A DNA stretch of 64,000 bases, taken from positions 19,034,001 to 19,098,000 of the forward strand of contig OZ316897.1 of the NCBI GenBank assembly GCA_973895155.1, given 5' to 3'. A model generated the notes under the pieces. That model was not told the DNA's origin and made no database searches. It saw nothing but the letters and a program-made list of their open reading frames with translations. Position 1 is the stretch's first letter, and each line of letters begins with the position of its first letter. This document shows positions 12,401-23,284 of the stretch, piece after piece. This DNA comes from Marsupella aquatica (taxonomy: Eukaryota; Marchantiophyta). Both the position numbers and the translations under genes were made by a program.

Positions 12401-13756
12401 CAGGAGAAGAGGCCATGAAATTCCTTCATGCATGCTTGGAAGATCTCGAACTAGAGAGGCTAATGGCAGTCCAAACAGATCCATTTTCACCACCAGCGTA
12501 CATCATCTAAACCAACGAAAGTGGATTATTGCTTTCCAGCTTAGTCCATTACTATCTTCGTAAATAAGATAGGATGGGGCCACCCCGATTACATTTTCGC
12601 AGTATTTAGAAAAGTAGGAGATGCGTGAGCTTCTGTTTCACAGAAAATGTATTCTAGGCCCTAGAATCCAGATGTCATTGCTTCTTTGACATCCAAACAG
12701 CAGCTCAAGCTTCGTATCATGCAGTTCTGGACTTGTGGAGTCAACAGCATCTCATGAGAGCAAACGGCTCGATCAGCTCACCCTACACGAGCGACAAACA
12801 TTACTCAAGTATGTCTCACATCGATGTTACTTCTGTACATACTACCGGACTTGCGCTGTTCTGTGCTGTGTTCTCGTTTATGTATTGATTCTCCAGCATT
12901 CAACCGATTACGGATCTTTTTCGAAGCAAAATTATGCATCTTTCAGGAAATGAAGTATCCATAATTTTCGAAATTTTTACCTGTACATTGCAGCGTACGG
13001 ATATGGTCATGGCAATGTACTTACCTAGAGATAAACAAAGCTTGCTTCACCCTGGTGACATTTTTCCGTCGTTCGGGAGAGGGAGAGTTCAACATGATTC
13101 AATTAGGAAAGTTTGCTCTTAAGAAAGTATAAATTATAACCGCAGCTAGCGGATGATTTTTCAAGCAATATCATCAACCATAGAACATGTAATTCAAGCG
13201 AGACGAAAGTATAAGTTGAAGATTTAGCCGGTGCTGAACATCAACCAGCGAAAACAAAGAAGCGGTTTATCCAAGGTCACAGTCCAAGGCATTTTCTGTT
13301 AACCAATTAACACAAAAGGTTCAAAACTTGGGAGGAATGCTCATTCCTTCGTGGCTCATGAGGAGATTCTTGTGTGTGCAGAACGTTGCTCCGCACTGCT
13401 AATCAATTGCGATTTCTCACTGATGAAATGGTGGGTGGTGGTGGCGGTGGTGACATGCTCGATTATTCGAAATTTGGTCAGGCTCTCCCACCAGGTAAAA
13501 TGTCCCCATTGGCCATTCGCTTTTCATCCAATTAATCGCAGAGTCGGATTTCGGTTCCCTGAAAACTAATGAGAGTATACTGACTCTTCTGCTCATGATG
13601 ATACTCTCTGCAGTAACAACAGTTGCGAAGTCCAACATACGAGTGGATGATATACTGGGAATGCCAACAGACAGCTTGCATCTGGATGATAAAGCTCGAG
13701 TCTATCAATGGAAGAAGCCAACAACGGCTGCAGTGCAGGCCGATATGGTACGATGA
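9435..13756 (+). CDS. BBOF1: BBOF1-like basal body-orientation/axonemal coiled-coil protein
   Basis: My splice model has exons 9435-9652, 10352-10585, 11087-11252, 11419-11565, 11868-11940, 12066-12199, 12349-12497, 12725-12808, 13382-13494 and 13614-13756. All introns are GT-AG and all phases agree; total 1,461 nt, 486 residues. The protein opens with a Lys-rich MSKDKKGAGSK, then a long coiled coil (about residues 45-330). Family signs from memory of BBOF1/CCDC176 (DUF4515): the segment ENEQLKKEVTYHTRQTDML (residues about 213-231), the KE/IEEDL block after it, and the C-terminal LTLHERQTLLKTLL. In animals the protein sits in motile cilia and affects basal-body/axoneme organisation. In a plant it would act in sperm flagella. 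CFAP157 has a similar coiled-coil layout but fits less well. The end is uncertain: a donor at 13748 joined to an exon at 13963-14004 gives another plausible tail. Confidence 0.82.
9744..9917. repeat. 87-bp tandem duplication in intron 1 of the BBOF1-like gene
   Basis: Two adjacent copies (9744-9830 and 9831-9917) start TTCATCCTGAACATGAAG and end AAGCTTG.CTGACC. By eye they differ at only a handful of positions, so the duplication is fairly young. Confidence 0.85.
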
Positions 13757-14813
13757 AGTTAGATTCTCTCCCTGGTCTTAGTTTCTATGCGTTTGCTAAA
13801 TAGCAAACGCACGGGAGGAAAACTTCTCTCTGTTCTTTTAAAAGTCTTATTATAATTTCACAGGCAAGGTATGTGTGATCAGGTGCAAACAGATTATCTG
13901 AAATCAATCCATCAATGTACTTCAGGGTTATGCAACTTGACATGTTTTCTCTGCTTTACCAGACTGCCCATGCGCTACGATCAAGGAATCCCATGCTACT
14001 TTGATCGGAAGAAACAATAGCCCTGGAGATCGTCGCTTATCAGCGACATTGGAAGCAATTCGACGGATAGCCAGGACTCGATGTCGAGGTTGACCGAGTT
14101 TCTTCACCTCGAATGATTTTCATGTTCGTAACAGAAAGAGAATGTACAATTTTCCTAGAATTCGGAAGTCCAGTAGAACAATGTGCGGAGTTAAATTAGC
14201 TGAAGTGTGATTCAAAGATGAATTGCATGGACCTTAGGAGCAAGAGCCTTTTTCAGAGTTTCGTACTATAAACCTGATAAAGAACATGGCTATTGTTTCT
14301 GATCAGATGTTTCGGGAAACTCATATCGGTCCTGTGTTCTTAGAAATGGGGCTTTTATAGATTTTTAGCCATATGATGCCCATGGATATCTCTCTCCACG
14401 CCTGAGAATCCACGTTTGCTCACGAAGTCCTTGGCTCTCTGAATCTGTATGTTTAGAAGACTTTTACGGCAGCATTAGTGGAATCGTAATTTCACAATTC
14501 TGGTTCTCTGAACACCGAAAAATAGTTGAGGCAAGCATGTTTACCTTTCAATGAATTGATCACAGCTTTGAAACTTTCCATCAATTTTTGGGTCGAAGAA
14601 ACGCTCTGAACCTCTGGCTTAGACCTGGGTCAAAGCTCACGCGAAAGTTTGTTCAGCTGGGTGGACACAAAGCAGCCTGAAACAGAAGCACATGCCCATC
14701 TCCGCCATGGGGCTGGACAAAAACTTGGTGTTTCACGCCTATTCCCCCAAAAAGGACAGCATTCCTCCTAGTAAACAATTTCTTTTTGCCTCCATTTGAA
14801 TTCCATTCAAAAA

Positions 14814-14935
14814 GCCAGCATACAACAGGGGTGGCCCACAAAAGGGGGTGGTCACCTGGGGGGACCACAGGTGGAAGTGCCCAAAAGAAAGGGTGGGGGG
14901 GGAGGCGGGGCGGGCACCAGGAGAGGAATCAAAAC
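14814..14935 (+). repeat. Dispersed repeat, 'AGCATACAAC.GGGGTGGCCC' family
   Basis: The start (CAGCATACAACAGGGGTGGC) and the following G-rich stretch with CACCAGG recur, diverged, at 50037-50150 on the same strand, at 44590-44705 on the opposite strand, and more weakly at 23690-23790 on the opposite strand. Type of element unknown; no terminal repeats or target duplication are evident. Confidence 0.6.
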
Positions 14936-16517
14936 CAAGGCCGGCAGCAATTTAACTATTGCAGCAGGGAGTGGCACACTCCTGCAGACCGGCCAGTGTA
15001 GAGGGACTGGCAGGGTACCTAACAGTGGATCCGTGATGGAAGTGTAATTCTATCAGTCAACTCTGCAGGGCAGCTTCAACTCCTAGCACTTCAAGGTGGG
15101 CAGGGAGGAACAGGTGGATAATTATTTAACTCAATCCCTCGTGGGGACACTTGGAGCTCATCTGGGAAATATCCACATTTCTCTGGGTCTGTTTGCAAGG
15201 TGTATTGGCTAGTAGTCCAACCCCTTGGCCAGAAACCCTCCTCTCCCTAAAATGAATGAATCTTGGTTGTGAATATCATGCCACCACTTCTCTCTGTGCA
15301 CATAGTTTAGTGGATAGCTATGGCTGAATGTGATTGTTAGCTCCTCACCTTGAGGCACTTGTAGTTCTTTTCCTTCTTGTTTCTTTCCTCTTTCTAGGTT
15401 TTTGGTGTTTCCCTTTGCTCCCTTCTTTTCAGTTTGATGTTTGTCCACTTTGGACTTCTTTTGTTTGTTCTTCATTGTACTTTGTTTGACCCCTTTTTCT
15501 CAAAATTAAATATATACTTGGTAGTGGATTTGTTTGAAGTCCAGTTTGGATTTTGTGCAATCCTTCCAGAAACTCATGGGACCTCCAAGTTTTCATATCC
15601 ACATTTTAAAAAAAATGGGTTTGATGAGCCAGTGGTTTCTAGCAACACAGGACTTTGCTAGATACAGAAATCACTGAACCTATTTCCAGAACATTGTGGG
15701 CCATATTGCCCAAAACAGATGGCTTTAGCCCAAGATTTGGGGGGCTGTAATTGCCAAACTGCCCTGGTGACAAGGAGTTAATGCACTTTAGGGTGGTTTT
15801 ACAAGACCTTGGAAGCAGTTAGAGTGTTTTTACCAAAGCTAATCTTTCAACCATTTAACATCCCAAAGATAGTGTACTGGGGCTAATTAAAGATAGTGTA
15901 CTGCAAGGGCTAATGAAGAGTGTGGAATCATTTTATGGCCCTCCATGTCTTGTAAAGCAAACTCCAGCAAATGGTGCTAGATCGAATGATTTTCTAGAAG
16001 TTAAGTTAAGGACCCACCACACCTAAAAGTCACATAGTTCTTTGGCTAGGGCCCTTCTTGCTTGACAAGACAACATCTGATGAGGGGCATTGTGGGTCAA
16101 TGTAAAAGACTTAAAATAGGAATGGACCAAGCAGCCAAATGAAGAGGCCTCCAAGAAATTTGGTCTAACATCTAGGACCAAAATATGCTCCACATAGCAG
16201 AATTTGGGGCCCACTCCATTCCATGTAGGATTGGCAATAGGTTAGAAAGAAACTGCCCTGAACATTTTGTAAAGTGAACAACTTACAGCTGTTTCTCCCC
16301 AACGGATGACCTTGATCATATCTTGGAGACCAAAAAAAGGTTGAAAGTTCCTCCAAGGTCTTGTTAAGCCAGCCTTAAGTTATATTTGTTTAATTATGTT
16401 TCTTTCTTCACACTCCAAGACAACCCCAAATAAGTTCATGCAAGTTTTGGAGATTTACTTTCTTTACTAAGAGACAAATAGAGGACAACTTCAAAATGCA
16501 AAAGGATTCCATAATAC

Positions 16518-16703
16518 CAGACTGGTCCAAAGGACTGAGAATACCATAGGGAAAAGGAGTGAGATATAGTTGAACACTCTTCCAAAAAGGTTGGACAAAC
16601 TTCCAAAAGCATTCTCCAATACTATTTGGGCATAGGATTCCATATAGTCTGGTCCAAACATAATCTGGATCCTTTGGTATTCTCAGTCCTTTGGACCAGA
16701 CTG
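16518..16703. repeat. Inverted repeat, MITE-like, with 29-base arms
   Basis: Arms at 16518-16546 and 16675-16703 contain GGTCCAAAGGACTGAGAATA and its reverse complement and pair over almost their whole length. Weaker pairing goes on outside (CTTCAAAATG with CATTTTGAAG). The inner part carries 'CTTCCAAAAAGGTTGGACA', which also occurs near 36020 and 58580, so this is a dispersed family. Confidence 0.65.
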
Positions 16704-17130
16704 TCCATTTTGAAGTAGAGGATCAAAAAATGCAAAACGGAGAGGGAAAGCACCCAGAATACTATAATTATAGAATATCATTGAACACTCTCTTCCAAAC
16801 AGGTTGGGTACACTTTCAAAGATGTTTGGAAATGATTGGGATCTCCGGATAGTTTGGACACACTTCCAAAGATTTGGCATATAAGATCTAAACTGCCATC
16901 CAATAGTTAAGAAAAATAATCAATTATTATGAGTCAGGATGAATATTTTATGAATAATTTACCTTAAAACAAGAATTAAGTGGTTTTGAGTGACTTGGTA
17001 ATGTTGAGGAAAACTGGTCTCCAACTCCTAAAATACTGATGTCTAGGACGAGCTGCTTCCCCTAACCTTCTAATTTTTTGCCAGTCCTTAAGTTTGGAGT
17101 GTGCTGCTGCCCCCAACCTACGGTAGTTGA

Positions 17131-17619
17131 TGTTAGGAATAGACTCAAGTTCCCGACTTCTAGTTAGTTAACCTTGGGTTACAGTAGGATAAGATCTGCT
17201 TAGTTTAGGCGCACACATATCAGCCCCCTTGGGGGGTATAGATTTGATTCTTCACATGTATTTTCTCATGAGCTATGGATTCTTCAAGAGTTTCTCCATT
17301 GTGGTGTCTTGTTGGTGTAGTGTGAGATTGATGTAAGAAACCGTTGGCTTCAGACTAGACAACAATGCAAAATATGAGAGACACTCAATCAAACCCTACA
17401 CCGATAAGACACTCCGAGTGAAGAAACTTTTGAAAGATCCATAGCATATGAGAGTACATGTGGAACCTAAATAAACGGATCTTATCCTAAACTAACAAAG
17501 GGTCAACTAACCCTAGTTAGGCCAAACAAACTAGAAGTCGAAAACTGAGAGTCAATTCATAACAATTGAGTGTTCTCATGTTTTGCATTGCTGTCTAGTC
17601 CGGAGCCGACGGTTTCTTA
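17131..17619. repeat. Interleaved inverted repeats A-B-A'-B'
   Basis: Segment A (about 17131-17322) returns as a diverged reverse complement at about 17393-17563 (A'). Segment B (17334-17390, starting TAAGAAACCGTTGGCTTC) returns as a reverse complement at about 17563-17619 (B'). A has an extra stretch of about 40 bases around 17210-17250. A begins TGTTAGGAATAGACTC and A' ends GAGTCAATTCATAACA, like opposite ends of LTRs. Lies directly upstream of the Copia insertion. Confidence 0.65.
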
Positions 17620-17715
17620 TAGTAAACGTCATGTATAGCTGCTTCCCCTGACCTCAAGTAGTTGGACGTCATGTTTAGCTGTCTCCTTGCTTATGCCTCA
17701 CTCCTATCTTGGTGT

Positions 17716-18100
17716 TGTTGAGCATAGACGACGATCGCAACGGCAAGCCCATGAACCATCCAACGCACAATAGTCGACACAAGAGATACGTGGTTCACCT
17801 CCTTGAGGCTACGTCCACGGGAACACACAAGAGAGCTTTACTGAACTCTAAGCCCGTCGGCTATACCGAGTCTCCACAGTGTAAGCTCTCCCTATCTCTC
17901 AAGTGGCTCCATAACAATGAGCCTTGGTTCTACCTCTCCAAGCACACATGCCTCTTATGATATAGTGTGCAACTTAGTTGTACCTAACCACATAGTTGTA
18001 CCTAATCACGTAGTTGTACCTAACCACGTAGTTGTACCAACCCACGTTGTTGTACCAACCACGTCATACCTAACCTAGACGTAAGAGTAAATACCCAACA
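17716..18100 (-). repeat. 3' LTR of the Copia element
   Basis: 385 bp; on the minus strand it begins TGTTGGGTATTTACTCTTAC and ends CTATGCTCAACA. It carries repeated GTAGTTGTACC units. It matches the other LTR at every position I compared. Confidence 0.95.
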
Positions 18101-18111
18101 ATCTTCCCCTT
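18101..18111 (-). other. Polypurine tract of the Copia element
   Basis: On the minus strand AAGGGGAAGAT lies directly before the 3' LTR, the usual place for plus-strand DNA priming. Confidence 0.85.
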
Positions 18112-18291
18112 GACTCTGGTCTAGGGGAGAGTAATACTGCCAATGTATATGATCCCTCAGCGGGAAGTTCTGGACAGAAACCAAACCAGTTTCCCTCTCT
18201 AACTAGAGCAAACCAGAACTAAGCCGTAGCCTAATACATAGGAATGAGGAAGAGCATATATCAGTAATTACAATGAATGTTTAAGAAAACT

Positions 18292-21200
18292 CTACTTGTG
18301 ATGCAATTGCAAAACCTGCAATACATCACGGTGTCTAGAGAAACTCTCCAAAGGAATCACTTTGGTAAATGCGTCAGCCGGGTTGAGTTTACCATCAATC
18401 TTGACTAGCTCAAACAAATTATCAGACACAGCCTGCCTGATAAAATGGTACCTGACGTCAATGTGCTTCACTCTGCTGTCCATCACCTGGTTCACAGCAA
18501 GGTGGAGCGCACTTTGACTATCACAATGGAGCTTCACATTCCCCTGTGGCAATCCCATTTCAGTGATAAGTCTATCCAACCAAATCGCTTCCTTTGCTGC
18601 TTCCGCAGCTGCAACATACTCCGCTTCTGTAGTAGACTGAGCAATACACTTCTGCAAAGTAGACCTCCAACTTATGCATCCACCGCCAAGTGTGAACACG
18701 TATCCTGTTGTTGATCTCCTTCGGTCCAAATCTTGTCCATAGTCAGAATCTACATAGCCAATCAATGATCTAGCATTCTTTGCATTCACATCAAATAAAA
18801 GACCATGATCCACGGTACCCTTCAAGTACCTAATCATCCACTTCACTACTTCCCAGTGTACCTTCCCTGGATTCGACATGTACCTGCTCACCTTGCCCAT
18901 AGCCATGGCAAGATCAGGTCTAGTGCAAGTCATCAAATACATGAGACTCCCCACTGCCTTGTCATACGGAACCTTTGACATCAACCCCTTCTCTGTGTCA
19001 TCCGTAGGACAGAACGTTGATGATAACTTGAAGTGTGGAGCCAACGGGGTACTTACTGGCTTGCTATTCTCCATGTTGAACCTTGCAATTACCTTCCTCG
19101 CATAACTGCTCTGCGTCAACCATAGCTTGCCAGCCTCCAAGTCCCTAGTGATCTCCATACCCAAAATCCTCTTAGCTGGCCCTAAGTCCTTCATCTTAAA
19201 CTCTGCACTAAGCAGTGCCTTGAGCTTAACAATCTCAGACCTATCCTTGGCTGCAATTAGCATGTCATCCACATAAAGTACTAAAACAATGAACCCAAAG
19301 ACAACATTCTTCACCGGTTTCAAATACACACAAGGGTCAAATACACTTCTGTGAAAACCTTGTGACCGAATCCAATCGTCAAACCGCTTGTTCCACTGTC
19401 TTGGTGACTGCTTCAACCCATACAAGGATTTCAGCAATCTGCAAACCAATTCCTCCTGTCCTATCTTCACAAAACCTAGCGGTTGTCTCATGAAGATCAC
19501 CTCTTCCAATGTGCCATAGAGGAAAGCTGTGACAACATCCATCTGATCTAGGAGCAGACCAAACATTACAACAAGTACACACAATAGTCGTATTGTAGAG
19601 TACTTAGCAACTGGTGAGAAGACCTCATTGTAATCCACACCTTTCTCTTGTGTGAATCCCTTTGCTACCAATCTAGCCTTGTAGACCTTCGATCCACCTC
19701 CTATGGAATTATCCTTCAGCTTGTAAATCCACTTGCTGTCCACCACTTGCTGACCCTTAGGCAGCTTAACAAGCTCCCAAGTTTTGTTGTCCTTTAGTGA
19801 CTGCATCTCCGTTTGCATTGCTGCAGTCCACTTCTGCTTCTCTTTTGAAGCACTTGCCTCATGAAATGAAGAAGGTTCTCCTTCTTCCAAAATTAACGCA
19901 TCACCCTCATCATCAGCTGTAAAATCATCCTCTTGCAGTTGAGATGAATCAACCCACTGTCCATACCTTGATGGAGCGCGTACAGTGCGACCAGATGTTC
20001 TTCTAGCCGATGACTCCGGTTGATCTGCGTGTGCTGGTACAATTTGAAGCTCAACAGCATCCACTTGTTGCTCACCAGCATCAACAAACTCCTCTGGTTC
20101 CTCTGGCACAGGAACCAGCTCCATAATTGGAGCAACTCCTTCTCTCCGGTCATGCACCTCATAACCAATCTCCCCCTCAACGAGATCCGGGATAGGAGAT
20201 TTTCCTTTGTAAGTACGGGAGACCTGAGTATTCTCCCCCTCCTTCAATAATCTGGATTCATTGAAGGAAACATCCCTACTGACAACGAGCTTACAGGCAA
20301 TAGGATCCCATAGCCTATAGGCTTTCACACCACTCTGGTACCCAAGAAAAACACATTTCCTGGAGGTAGGATCCAACTTGGTCCTATTCTGCTTTGGTGT
20401 GAGAGCATATGCATCACTTCCAAAAATTATCAAGCCATGATAGTCTGCTTGCCGCTTATAGCGCATCTCAAACGGTGTTTTGAAATTGATAGCACTAGAA
20501 GGAGAAAGATTTACCAAATAAGCTACGGTATTGACAGCTTCTGCCCAAAATTCTTGTGGTAAACCTGATTGGCTCAACATACTCCGTGACCGCTCCAACA
20601 GTGTCCGATTGAGCCTCTCAGCGACACCATTCTGCTGCGGAGTATAAACTGTGGTGAGATGGCGAGTTATCCCCTGTTCTGAACAGTACTCTTCAAATTC
20701 CATTGAAGTGTACTCCCCGCCGTTGTCTGACCTCAGACTCTTCACCCTTGTATCCAAACACTTGATCGTGTTTCCAGTCTGATTCTCCACCTGGGCCTTC
20801 CACTTCTTAAAAATGGACAAGATATCAGACTTATGCGTCATGAAATAAATCCACACAAATCTTGAGTAATCATCAATAAATGATACATAGTACAACTTTC
20901 CAGAGTGTGAGGGAGTCGGGGATGGACCCCACACGTCACTATGTATGTACTCAAGAACCGCTTTGGAACGATGAGTTCCAACACCAAAAGCACGACGATG
21001 CTGCTTTCCAAGAATGCAATGCTCACAAAACTCTAATTTACAAGATTGCAAATCAGAAATGAGTCCATTCTTCCGTAAGATAGCCAAACCCTTCTCACTC
21101 ATGTGGCCTAGCCGTGAATGCCACAGTTGAGTCATCTCCTCGTGAGACTTGGTTACATTGGCCTCTCCACATACAGTATTGCCCTGTAACACATACAAAT

Positions 21201-21519
21201 TCTTTTGTCTACTCCCCTTCAAAATCACTGTCTCTCCCGACCTGACTTGAAGTTCACCATCAATAACGCTCCATTGATGACCATTTGAATCCAACACACC
21301 GAGTGAAATCAGATTCTTACGCATGCCAGGTACATACCTGACTCCGGACACTGTGCGCACAGCGCCATCAAACATTTGAATCTTCACAAACCCAATTCCC
21401 TCAATTTGATAGGAGTGATCATTTCCCATCAGAACTGAACCGTTTGAAATAGAGTAAGAACTGAAAAACTCACGAATGTAACAAATATGAAAAGAGCAAG
21501 CACAATCAAGAATCCACAC
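18292..21519 (-). CDS. pol: Copia pol: protease, integrase, RT, RNase H
   Basis: An uninterrupted frame of 1,075 codons. Protease motif WILDCACSFH lies at residues 2-11; plant Copia proteases usually have Ser/Thr after the catalytic Asp, so Cys is odd. Next come the integrase HHCC zinc region, the D/E core with DNGGEY (about residue 265) and QNGVAERLNR, reverse transcriptase with DVVTAFLYG and YVDDM (about residue 745), and RNase H with the GYVDSDYGQDLD and KHIDVRYHFI regions. The first ATG is not a natural start: the frame is open upstream to a TGA at 21565-21567 and is the same frame as gag, so pol was presumably made as part of one gag-pol polyprotein. Confidence 0.96.
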   Translation of the reverse strand: MWILDCACSFHICYIREFFSSYSISNGSVLMGNDHSYQIEGIGFVKIQMFDGAVRTVSGVRYVPGMRKNLISLGVLDSNGHQWSVIDGELQVRSGETVILKGSRQKNLYVLQGNTVCGEANVTKSHEEMTQLWHSRLGHMSEKGLAILRKNGLISDLQSCKLEFCEHCILGKQHRRAFGVGTHRSKAVLEYIHSDVWGPSPTPSHSGKLYYVSFIDDYSRFVWIYFMTHKSDILSIFKKWKAQVENQTGNTIKCLDTRVKSLRSDNGGEYTSMEFEEYCSEQGITRHLTTVYTPQQNGVAERLNRTLLERSRSMLSQSGLPQEFWAEAVNTVAYLVNLSPSSAINFKTPFEMRYKRQADYHGLIIFGSDAYALTPKQNRTKLDPTSRKCVFLGYQSGVKAYRLWDPIACKLVVSRDVSFNESRLLKEGENTQVSRTYKGKSPIPDLVEGEIGYEVHDRREGVAPIMELVPVPEEPEEFVDAGEQQVDAVELQIVPAHADQPESSARRTSGRTVRAPSRYGQWVDSSQLQEDDFTADDEGDALILEEGEPSSFHEASASKEKQKWTAAMQTEMQSLKDNKTWELVKLPKGQQVVDSKWIYKLKDNSIGGGSKVYKARLVAKGFTQEKGVDYNEVFSPVAKYSTIRLLCVLVVMFGLLLDQMDVVTAFLYGTLEEVIFMRQPLGFVKIGQEELVCRLLKSLYGLKQSPRQWNKRFDDWIRSQGFHRSVFDPCVYLKPVKNVVFGFIVLVLYVDDMLIAAKDRSEIVKLKALLSAEFKMKDLGPAKRILGMEITRDLEAGKLWLTQSSYARKVIARFNMENSKPVSTPLAPHFKLSSTFCPTDDTEKGLMSKVPYDKAVGSLMYLMTCTRPDLAMAMGKVSRYMSNPGKVHWEVVKWMIRYLKGTVDHGLLFDVNAKNARSLIGYVDSDYGQDLDRRRSTTGYVFTLGGGCISWRSTLQKCIAQSTTEAEYVAAAEAAKEAIWLDRLITEMGLPQGNVKLHCDSQSALHLAVNQVMDSRVKHIDVRYHFIRQAVSDNLFELVKIDGKLNPADAFTKVIPLESFSRHRDVLQVLQLHHK

Positions 21520-21564
21520 ATCATCTGCTCTCCTAGATGACGTGCACAGGGCATACCCCCGGCT

Positions 21565-22605
21565 TCATAAAACATACTCATCATTGAGTAAATCAACTTC
21601 TCCATCAGCCCTAGCCACATTTGCCGATGAAGTTTCCGCTGCCTTTCCCTTACAGTCTCGCTTGAAGTGTCCAACTTGGTTGCACTTCCAACATGTCACC
21701 TGCCTCCTCTGAGGGGATTTACCCTTGGACTTAGATCTGGATTTAGATCTAAACTGGGTTCTACGGTCCCCAGTTGGTCGCTGCATACCCCTCCCACGGT
21801 TAACATTGAGGGCAGCACCAGATGATGAAGGCTGTGATGTGATGTGCATCTTCTGCTGAAGATCATCACTAAGCAGAGAACTTACCACGTCATTATATGA
21901 AATGGTATCCCTATCACGATGCAACAACACTTGTGATAGGGACTGGTAAGATGGAGGCAATGAACTAAGAAGCTGCAGAGCCTTCGTCTCATCATTCAAA
22001 GTCTCCCCAAGGTTTTCCAAGTCAACGACCATGTCGTTGAAAGCATCCACATGGTCTTGCAACTTTGTGTCGGATTCCTTCATCCTGAAACTCATGAGTT
22101 TGTAGGAAGTGTAGAGCCGGTTCGACAACTCCTTGCGGTGATACTTGCTCTGCAATTCCGCAAACAAGGACATGCAATCCTTATGTGCACCCAACTGCTT
22201 GATGATGGGAGGCATGAGATAGAGTGTAACACACCACACTCCCTGCTCCTGCATGCGGTCCCATTGTTTCTCATCAACATCATCTTCACGAGGGCTCAGC
22301 AGTTGGCCCATCCCTGACGCATAGAGCACTCCCTTCACCTGCTTCTCCCATAGCAAGTAGTCAGAGCGCCCATCATACTTTGTCACTTCATACTTGGGTC
22401 CCCCAAGCTTGAAAGTCCCCATCTTCTTCTTTGGCACTACCGTGAGCTCCGGTAGTAGTACTGCTTCCTCCACCACACGCTGCACCGGTGATGGTATCGG
22501 TGTCACGTGCTCTTCCTCCTGCTCCTCTCTCTGCCCCTGAAACCGCCGCGGTGATCCTCGTGCTTCAAGTTCCACGTCTTTGAAAAATTCCTCCGAATCA
22601 CTCAT
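21565..22605 (-). CDS. gag: Copia gag (capsid, CCHC zinc knuckle)
   Basis: 346 codons from an ATG at 22605. The middle matches the copia gag layout (UBN2-type: KYDGRSDYLLWEKQV near residue 75, LLSSLPPSYQSL near residue 205). A Ser/Arg-rich stretch precedes the CCHC knuckle CWKCNQVGHFKRDC (about residues 305-318), which binds RNA. The frame stops at TGA (21565-21567), 15 codons before the first pol ATG, in the same frame. Most Copia elements have no stop here, so this is either a nonsense mutation or a readthrough site. Confidence 0.93.
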   Translation of the reverse strand: MSDSEEFFKDVELEARGSPRRFQGQREEQEEEHVTPIPSPVQRVVEEAVLLPELTVVPKKKMGTFKLGGPKYEVTKYDGRSDYLLWEKQVKGVLYASGMGQLLSPREDDVDEKQWDRMQEQGVWCVTLYLMPPIIKQLGAHKDCMSLFAELQSKYHRKELSNRLYTSYKLMSFRMKESDTKLQDHVDAFNDMVVDLENLGETLNDETKALQLLSSLPPSYQSLSQVLLHRDRDTISYNDVVSSLLSDDLQQKMHITSQPSSSGAALNVNRGRGMQRPTGDRRTQFRSKSRSKSKGKSPQRRQVTCWKCNQVGHFKRDCKGKAAETSSANVARADGEVDLLNDEYVL

Positions 22606-23284
22606 ATGAGAAAATCACAAAAATTATTGTTTTTCACAACTTCTCAAAAACTCGAAACTCAACACCGCCGCGTAGCCCACAAAGCTAGGAGTCCAATACT
22701 GAAAACCGAAATCAAAATCGAAATTTGACGGAAAAGTTATTCAAATTTCGGTCGAGGTGGGTAAAACCTTGGGAAACTCCCCCGTTTTGACCACCTCAGG
22801 GAATAACCGAAATACCAAGTACAACCCGTTGTCGGAATTACGATGTGATTGGTGCGCCACGTTGCCAACTTCAATGGCTTGTCAACAACGAATGTTGATC
22901 AATTGCACTTGGTGCCGTCACCAATCCAACAAGGTAATTGATTTTGCTTAGCCTTCCTCTTTGCATCAAAGAGCCAATCCCGGACTCAAAACAATCGTCT
23001 TGCCTCAATCTCTCCGTTGAGTCAAAACACTTGACGCTTCTCCCTCCGAGTCGATTGTCAACTTTCTTCACAAAATCCAGAACGACGAAAACTTAGATCT
23101 CTCTGCACCACGAGCTCCGTTCAGCGATTTCTTCACACCGTTAGAAAGCTCTTGCCCCGATCTATCCGTTGAGCCCATAAACTCCAAGTTCCATGTGACG
23201 GAACTCCGGGAAATCCACCGACACTCAACGCTGGAAAAACCGTAATGAAATCCCGTCACGAACACACGTCACCTCCCAAACCTG
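22606..23284 (-). other. Copia untranslated leader
   Basis: About 680 bases between primer site and gag ATG, without long reading frames. A diverged version of the same leader follows the LTR at 55857-56201. Confidence 0.8.

Larger units (their letters stand above)
14005..17130. other. Intergenic repeat-bearing DNA, no supported gene
   Basis: No exon chain or protein-family match. It contains the dispersed repeat near 14.8 kb and the inverted repeat near 16.6 kb listed separately. Confidence 0.5.

Noticed and set aside
9435-13756. CFAP157 as the identity of the flagellar coiled-coil gene
   Set aside because: The RERLKKEI and ENEQL blocks fit roughly, but the Lys-rich start, YH..TD block and C-terminal LT..E...LL block fit BBOF1 better.
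19893-20180. Second minus-strand frame inside Copia pol
   Set aside because: Overlaps the conserved pol frame in a different phase; no domain.
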